From Microvirga puerhi (GTDB lineage: Bacteria; Pseudomonadota; Alphaproteobacteria; Rhizobiales; Beijerinckiaceae), in NCBI RefSeq assembly GCF_020089865.1, contig NZ_JAIRBM010000028.1, positions 1 through 52,776 on the forward strand: DNA of 52,776 bases, in the 5' to 3' direction. A program made the translations under genes and the position numbers. A model generated the notes under the pieces. It had not been told where the DNA came from, did not search any database, and saw only the letters and a program-made list of their open reading frames with translations. This document shows positions 47,704 to 52,776 of this stretch, in pieces. Positions within the stretch are counted from its first letter, which is position 1. The number at the start of each line of letters is the position of its first letter.

Positions 47704-48405
47704 GTGCATCGGGTTCTCGTCGTGGATGACGATCCACACATTCGGGACGTCATCTGCTTTGCCCTGGAAAAGGCGGGAATGATGCCGTCGGTTGCGCGCG
47801 ACGGACGGGAGGCACTGATCCGCTTCCGCGAGACATCTCCCGACATGGTCGTGCTCGACGTCGGACTTCCGGAAGCCGATGGCCTCGAAGTTTGTCGCCA
47901 GATCCGCAAGCTGTCCGACGTTCCCATTCTTTTTCTCTCGGCCCGGGACGAGGAGATCGATCGCGTGCTGGGGCTGGAGATCGGTGGTGACGATTACGTC
48001 ACGAAGCCGTTCAGCCCACGCGAATTGGTCGCGCGGATCAATGTCATCTTCAGACGGATCACCGCCCGGAACAGCCGGGAGCGTCTGGACGGCGGGGTTC
48101 TATCCCGTGGCCGCCTTCGCATGGACAGCGTTGGCCACATCGTGGAGTTCGATGGCGCGCCCGTGCCTCTCACGGCGGTCGAGTTCGCGATTCTGAAGGC
48201 GTTCGTGACCAGACCGGACATGGTATTCACCCGCGATCGGATCATGGATGCCGCATACGGCACCCAGATTCATGTCTCCGACCGAACTATCGACAGCCAT
48301 GTCCGCAATATCAGGGCGAAGTTCGGCTCGGCCGGGTGCAGTTCGATTATCGAGACGGTGCACAGTGTCGGCTTTCGGCTCGGCACTTGCGAGACCGCCC
48401 TGTGA
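47704..48405 (+). CDS. OmpR-type response regulator
   Basis: The 233-residue protein has a receiver domain (acidic DDD near the N-terminus, phospho-acceptor Asp in MVVLDVGLPEADG at about residue 52, conserved Lys in VTKPFSPREL) and a C-terminal winged-helix DNA-binding domain (VEFAILKAFVTRP ... RTIDSHVRNIRAKF). Translation probably starts at the GTG at 47704, 8 nt after AGGAG; a GTG at 47695 overlaps that ribosome binding site. Its stop overlaps the kinase start. It should regulate genes on phosphorylation by the adjacent kinase. Confidence 0.93.
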   Translation: MHRVLVVDDDPHIRDVICFALEKAGMMPSVARDGREALIRFRETSPDMVVLDVGLPEADGLEVCRQIRKLSDVPILFLSARDEEIDRVLGLEIGGDDYVTKPFSPRELVARINVIFRRITARNSRERLDGGVLSRGRLRMDSVGHIVEFDGAPVPLTAVEFAILKAFVTRPDMVFTRDRIMDAAYGTQIHVSDRTIDSHVRNIRAKFGSAGCSSIIETVHSVGFRLGTCETAL

Positions 48406-49988
48406 CAGCGCGGGCGAGGGCCAAGTGGCGCCCGACCCTTGGCATGATCGTCTTCGCGGTTCTGACCACTGTGATGGCATTGCCGCTGGTAGGGCTGGTC
48501 TTCTTTCGCCTTTACGAGAATGAGCTCGTCCGCCAGACCGAGACCGAGCTGATCGGGCAAAGTGCCGTCCTTGCCGCGATCTTCACCCAGGAGGCCGAGG
48601 CTCTGCCGAACACGGTCCTGGGAGCGCCCATCGTGCACGAACATATCGATTTGCCGGACAGTCCCTATCGGCCGGTCACGGCGACACTCGATCTTTCCGA
48701 CGCGGAAGTGCTTGGCCGCCGACCGGACGCCGCGCCCGCACCCTTGCCGCCATCATCAGAGTTTCTCGCCGTCGGGGCGCAGCTCCAGGAGATCGCTCTG
48801 CGGACCCAGATCGTCACCCTTGCGGGATTCAGGATCCTCGACCCACAGGGCGTCGTGATTGCGGGGCGTGAGGAGAGGGGTCTGTCGCTCGCGCATATCG
48901 ACGAGGTTGCCGAGGCGCTCAAGGGCCGATACCGCTCGGCCCTACGCATGCGAGCCGTCGATCAGCCATCGCCGCCCTTGTACTCGCTCAGCCGCGGGAC
49001 GCAGGTGCGTGTCTTCGCAGCCATGCCGGTCTTCGTGGGAGATCGCGTCGCTGGCGTCATCTATGCCTCTCGGACACCGAACAACATTCTTCGGAGCGTG
49101 TACGGCGAGCGCCGCAAATTCGTTATCGCCGGACTGACTCTGCTGGGTGCCACCCTGGCAATCGGTTTTCTGTTCTCTCGCATCATTACGGGGCCGATCC
49201 ATGCCTTGGTGGCACGGACCGTGGAAATCGGGCGCGGAAACCGAGCGGCGCTTCGCCCGCTCGCCCACCACGGTACGCGGGAGATCGCACTTCTGGCAGG
49301 AAGCTTCATTGAGATGGCCGAGCGCCTCCATGAACGGTCCGACTACATCGCGACGTTCGCGGCGCATGTATCCCACGAACTGAAGTCGCCGCTGACGGCC
49401 ATACGAGGCGCCGCGGAGCTGCTGGCGGATGAGGCAGGGGCCGTCCCAGGAAGCATGTCCCAGGCGGAACGCACCCGATTTCTCCAAAACATCATTACCG
49501 ACACCAAACGGCTGACGGCCATGCTGCACCGACTGCGGGAACTCTCGCGTGCCGAGAGCCAGCCGACAGACGGGAAAACGAGCCTGGTCCCGATCGTTGA
49601 GGCGCTCCGCCGCAGCTTTCCGATGCTTTCGGTTCGTGCGGACGGACGTTCCGGCGAAGCGGTGGCGATGTCGGCAGAGAATGCCATTATCGTTTTCTCC
49701 CATCTTGCCGACAATTCGGTCCGTCATCATGCAACGGAACTCGTCCTGCACGTCAGTCGACAGGCTGACGAAGTTCGGATCGAGGTGCGGGACAATGGCA
49801 ACGGCATCCCGAGGGCGGTTCGGGACAAGATTTTCGATGCATTCTTCACCACCCGGCGTGAGCACGGCGGGACGGGGATGGGATTAGCCATCGTTGCGGC
49901 TCTGCTGCGCGCTCACCATGGATCGATCCGGATGCTCGAGGCGACGCAGGGCGCGGTTTTCGAAGTCCGTCTTCCCACAGCCCCGTGA
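48402..49988 (+). CDS. Sensor histidine kinase
   Basis: The 528-residue inner-membrane kinase has a first membrane helix (about 13-35), a periplasmic sensing domain of about 210 residues, a second helix (FVIAGLTLLGATLAIGFLF, about 240-260), a HAMP segment, the HisKA motif AAHVSHELKSPLTAIRG with the phospho-His, and an ATPase domain with N-box DNSVRHH, DNGNGIP and GGTGMGLAI. It starts with GTG at 48402, overlapping the regulator's stop (GTGA). The layout resembles CreC-type kinases. It forms an operon with the DUF4173 membrane protein and the response regulator. Confidence 0.92.
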   Translation: MTARARAKWRPTLGMIVFAVLTTVMALPLVGLVFFRLYENELVRQTETELIGQSAVLAAIFTQEAEALPNTVLGAPIVHEHIDLPDSPYRPVTATLDLSDAEVLGRRPDAAPAPLPPSSEFLAVGAQLQEIALRTQIVTLAGFRILDPQGVVIAGREERGLSLAHIDEVAEALKGRYRSALRMRAVDQPSPPLYSLSRGTQVRVFAAMPVFVGDRVAGVIYASRTPNNILRSVYGERRKFVIAGLTLLGATLAIGFLFSRIITGPIHALVARTVEIGRGNRAALRPLAHHGTREIALLAGSFIEMAERLHERSDYIATFAAHVSHELKSPLTAIRGAAELLADEAGAVPGSMSQAERTRFLQNIITDTKRLTAMLHRLRELSRAESQPTDGKTSLVPIVEALRRSFPMLSVRADGRSGEAVAMSAENAIIVFSHLADNSVRHHATELVLHVSRQADEVRIEVRDNGNGIPRAVRDKIFDAFFTTRREHGGTGMGLAIVAALLRAHHGSIRMLEATQGAVFEVRLPTAP

Positions 49989-50444
49989 CGGGTTGTACCG
50001 GGTACCGGCTGCCACGATATGGTTTCGCGGACACTTAAAGCAGTGTCGGTCGCATTGACCCAGGATCCGGAGAGGGTTTCAAGATGCTCCTGCGTGTCTG
50101 TCCACGGTCTTTCATTCTCCGGGAGAACATGGCCAACAGCAGATGATGTCGGAGTGATCGCGACAGCCTCGACCGACCCTTTGGTGGGTAACTAAACGCC
50201 TGCAATATCGCACAGGCTGAATCCCACACGGCGATGCTGAGAGACGGGTACTCGGCCTCGGACCGATCCCAGAGGTCTGTCGATGCCGTGAGAGTGTGGC
50301 CGAAAGGATGCAGCCCGTTGGAATCTCGGTTCTGTCGGGTGTCTAAGACAAAAATCCCTCTATTCACCGCCGGGCACCTATCTAAACAGAGAGGATTGCG
50401 ATCAGTCCGCGCCTCATGCGGCTGAGGCGAGACGGGGGCAAAGC
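49989..50444. other. Intergenic region before the autotransporter gene
   Basis: A 456-bp stretch. A 161-residue minus-strand frame across 50035-50520 has no recognisable domain and overlaps the autotransporter's 5' end, so I treat it as a shadow. The region must hold the autotransporter promoter; I could not identify its boxes. Confidence 0.4.
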
Positions 50445-52776
50445 ATGGATCGGACAATGGCGGCGCGCCGTGGGCAGCGCGGCGGCACGGTGGGCGTCGT
50501 CTCGACCGAACCGGTCTCACGCGCGACGCGACGTCGATGGTCTCTGGTCTGCCTCATCCTCGTCGGAGCGGGAAGCGCGCAAGCCACCGATTATACGGTC
50601 TCGACCGAGGCCCAGCTGCGGGCGGCTTTGGTCAGCGCGCAAAACGGCGACAGCATCATCTTCCAGAACCACATCGCCATCACGCCACCGAGCGGCGCCG
50701 GGACCGGCGACCTGCCGGCTGTCATGGCCAGCATCACGATCAACGGCAACGGCTACGCGCTCAACGGCAGCGGCGCCAACCGCGGCCTGTTCGTCTATAG
50801 CGGCACGGTTGCCATCAACAATCTGACCATCGTCAACACGCTCGCCCGCGGCGGCAACAGCGGCAACGGCGGCGGTGGTATGGGGGCAGGTGGCGGGTTG
50901 TTCGTCGCGCCGAGCGCCAACGTCACCATCACCAATGTCTCGTTCAGCCTCACCCAGGCGATAGGCGGTAGTTCGGGCGTGACCAGCGGAACTGGAGGCG
51001 GCGGACTCGGAGGCGATGGCGGCACTTGCTGCAATGGCGGCGGCGGCGGCATCGGCAACATGGCGCGGGGGGGCGCGGCTGGCGGCGGCGGCGGTCAGGC
51101 GGGCATCGTCACCGGCGCGGCATCGGGCGGAGCAGGCGCCAATGGCGGGGCAGGTGGCGCTGACGGCGGCGGTGGCGGTGGCGGCAATGGCAATCCTGGC
51201 GGCGGCGGCGGTGTCGGCGGTGTTGCCGCTGCTGTCGGCGGTTTCGGCGGCAATGGCGGCTTCGGCGGAGGTGGCGGTGGCGGGGTTGGTGGCAGCGGCG
51301 GCTTCGGCGGTGGCGGCGCCGGTAATGCGCTCGCTATCGGTGGAGTCGGTGGTTTCGGCGGCGGCGGTGGGGGCTTGGGCAGCCGTCCCGGAGGTTTCGG
51401 CGGCGGCTCAGGTAATAGTTCCATCGGCGGCGGTGGCGCGGGCATGGGTGGCGCGGTCTTCGTGGCCAAAGGCGGCTCGCTGACCGTCAACGGCAGCGGC
51501 ACCGCTTCAGGCGGCACGGTGCAGGGCGGCACGGGGGCCAACGCTGGCGCGGCGTTCGGCTCCGGCTTTTTCGTGCAGGGTTCGGCGCTGACCTTCGGCT
51601 CTGGCACCTACACCATCACCGGTGACATCGCCGACCAGGACGGCTCGGGCGGTGCTGCCGTTTCGGACGGTCTCGGCGGCACTGGCGGTGCGACCTCAAT
51701 CGCCAAGACAGGCGCCGGCACGCTGACGCTCAACGGCACCAACACCTATTCGGGTGGCACTACGATTACCAACGGCACGGTGGTTGGTTCTGCGAAGAGC
51801 TTCGGCTCCGGGAGCATCACCAATGACGCCGCGCTGGTCCTCAACCAGGCAACGACCGCGACGCTGACCAACACGATCTCGGGCCTCGGCTCTCTGACCA
51901 AGCTCGGCACCGGCACGCTGACGCTGTCTGGCGTCAACACCTACTCGGGCGGCACGAGCGTGCTGACCGGCACGCTCGAGATTCAGAATGCCGCAGCGCT
52001 CGGCACAGGCGGCGTCACCTTGAACGGCGGCCAGCTGCGCTCCACCATCGCCGGCACCGCAACCCTGCCCAATCCGCTCAGCGTCTCCAATGTCGGCGTC
52101 CTGACGGTCGCTCCTGGGCAAACGCTCAACATCGATCTCGCCAGCGTCGCCGACGGCGCCACCGTGCTGCTCGGCTCGGCCAGCGATACCGGCACGCTCG
52201 TCACCACCGGGGCTGCCATCGCCACCGCCGGCTCTTCCATCGTCGAGGTCAATGGCGGCACGGTCCGTGCCGGCTCCGCGCAGCTGCCCGGCCTGGTCGG
52301 ATCCGCCAGCAAGCTGACCCTGGCCCGCAACGCCACCCTCGACTTGGCGGGATACGGCGCTTCGATCCGCGATCTTTATGGCGCCGGCACGCTGACCGGC
52401 AACGGCGGCACGCTGCAGATTCTGGCCGGCGACTTCGACGGCCGCCTCACCGGGGCTGTCGGATTGGACAAGGTCTCAGCGGAGCCGCTCAACCTCGACG
52501 GTGTCTCCAGCTATACCGGCCCGACCACCGTGCGAGCCGGCTATCTCGGCGTGAACGGTTCGCTGGCCTCGGCCGTGAGCGTGCTCAACGGGGCGGCGCT
52601 CGGCGGCTCGGGCATGATCGGCGGCCTCGCCGTGCAGAGCGGCGGCACCGTGGCGCCGGGCAACTCGATCGGCACGCTGTCGGTCAATGGCAACGTCTCC
52701 TTTGCGCCCGGTTCGGTCTATGCGGTCGAGATCAACGCCGCCGGTCAAAGCGACCGCCTCGCCGCCACCGGCACCG
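50445..52776 (+). CDS. Autotransporter-type adhesin with glycine-rich and PATR repeats (partial, 3' end outside)
   Basis: A frame is open from the ATG at 50445 to the window end (777 residues so far; a second ATG is at 50457). It has an arginine-rich extended N-terminus with a signal peptide ending at AQA (about residue 47). A beta-helix-like part with G-N-G-x repeats (TINGNGYALNGSG) comes next, then a glycine-rich block (about 185-343; GGFGGGG-type repeats). Passenger-associated transport repeats GTLTLxGxNTYSGGT lie at about 422 and 487, with a degenerate third at about 683, and VAPGNSIGTLSVNG follows near 735. The C-terminal beta-barrel is expected beyond the window. The protein should be secreted across the outer membrane as a passenger. 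Confidence 0.88.
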   Translation, partial: MDRTMAARRGQRGGTVGVVSTEPVSRATRRRWSLVCLILVGAGSAQATDYTVSTEAQLRAALVSAQNGDSIIFQNHIAITPPSGAGTGDLPAVMASITINGNGYALNGSGANRGLFVYSGTVAINNLTIVNTLARGGNSGNGGGGMGAGGGLFVAPSANVTITNVSFSLTQAIGGSSGVTSGTGGGGLGGDGGTCCNGGGGGIGNMARGGAAGGGGGQAGIVTGAASGGAGANGGAGGADGGGGGGGNGNPGGGGGVGGVAAAVGGFGGNGGFGGGGGGGVGGSGGFGGGGAGNALAIGGVGGFGGGGGGLGSRPGGFGGGSGNSSIGGGGAGMGGAVFVAKGGSLTVNGSGTASGGTVQGGTGANAGAAFGSGFFVQGSALTFGSGTYTITGDIADQDGSGGAAVSDGLGGTGGATSIAKTGAGTLTLNGTNTYSGGTTITNGTVVGSAKSFGSGSITNDAALVLNQATTATLTNTISGLGSLTKLGTGTLTLSGVNTYSGGTSVLTGTLEIQNAAALGTGGVTLNGGQLRSTIAGTATLPNPLSVSNVGVLTVAPGQTLNIDLASVADGATVLLGSASDTGTLVTTGAAIATAGSSIVEVNGGTVRAGSAQLPGLVGSASKLTLARNATLDLAGYGASIRDLYGAGTLTGNGGTLQILAGDFDGRLTGAVGLDKVSAEPLNLDGVSSYTGPTTVRAGYLGVNGSLASAVSVLNGAALGGSGMIGGLAVQSGGTVAPGNSIGTLSVNGNVSFAPGSVYAVEINAAGQSDRLAATGT

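Noticed and set aside
50035..50520. 161-residue minus-strand frame upstream of the autotransporter
   Set aside because: No domain, poor start context, and it overlaps the signal-peptide region of the autotransporter.
51000..51480. Tandem DNA repeats that might be a CRISPR or satellite array
   Set aside because: They are GGC-rich codons of a glycine-rich protein block in a continuous reading frame, without regular repeat/spacer spacing.

Overview
The window looks like chromosomal DNA of a GC-rich alphaproteobacterium of the order Hyphomicrobiales, most likely a Microvirga/Methylobacterium-type organism. This is inferred from protein style (DUF1236, the basic 45-residue 'HREQHGN' protein, MctP-type symporter), from the coaD / cyclophilin / queA / tgt neighbourhood, and from the abundance of ABC uptake systems. 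No 16S gene or other species marker is present.

Layout. 1-1.1 kb: tail of a possible gene, then non-coding DNA with a large hairpin. 1.1-3.6 kb: hexuronate catabolism (uxuA with a GntR/FCD regulator and a perfect 20-bp operator). 3.8-5.3 kb: small proteins. 5.7-9.1 kb: a GT4 glycosyltransferase translationally close to a glycogen-debranching-type enzyme. 9.1-11 kb: glutathione S-transferase, an IS5-type remnant and a DUF1989 protein. 11.2-15.9 kb: core housekeeping block (coaD, two cyclophilins around a small secreted protein, queA, tgt). 16.0-16.9 kb: ArsR regulator/SRPBCC pair with its operator. 17.0-21.2 kb: DUF3311 protein, MctP-like monocarboxylate symporter and an AceE-like ThDP enzyme in one direction. 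21.5 kb: tRNA-Lys.

21.8-31.1 kb is a nitrogen-compound catabolic region. An IclR regulator is divergent from an acetolactate-synthase-like ThDP enzyme and a one-permease amino-acid ABC transporter. These converge on a diaminopropionate ammonia-lyase / carbamoylase-type hydrolase / M20 amidohydrolase operon, which is divergent from its own Lrp-type regulator. 31.4-33.4 kb holds a VOC protein and a glutamate-receptor-channel-like protein with an altered selectivity filter and a 3' frameshift.

33.4-43.9 kb is a tightly packed ten-gene minus-strand operon: Gfo/Idh/MocA oxidoreductase, Dpp/Opp-type ABC transporter (five genes), BadF/BcrA-type sugar kinase, NanE-type epimerase, GntR/UTRA regulator and FAD oxidoreductase. 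Two GntR-type dyads exactly 21 bp apart lie upstream of its first gene. It looks like an uptake and catabolic route for an N-acetylmannosamine-like or sialic-acid-derived sugar, with no sialate aldolase in the window. This is the best candidate for an undescribed pathway.

44.6-50.0 kb: a diverged Tat-exported L,D-transpeptidase-fold lipoprotein, a Nudix remnant, and a DUF4173 membrane protein in an operon with a two-component system. 50.4 kb to the end: the 5' part of a large glycine-rich autotransporter running off the window. No CRISPR array, rRNA, prophage or intact insertion sequence was found.
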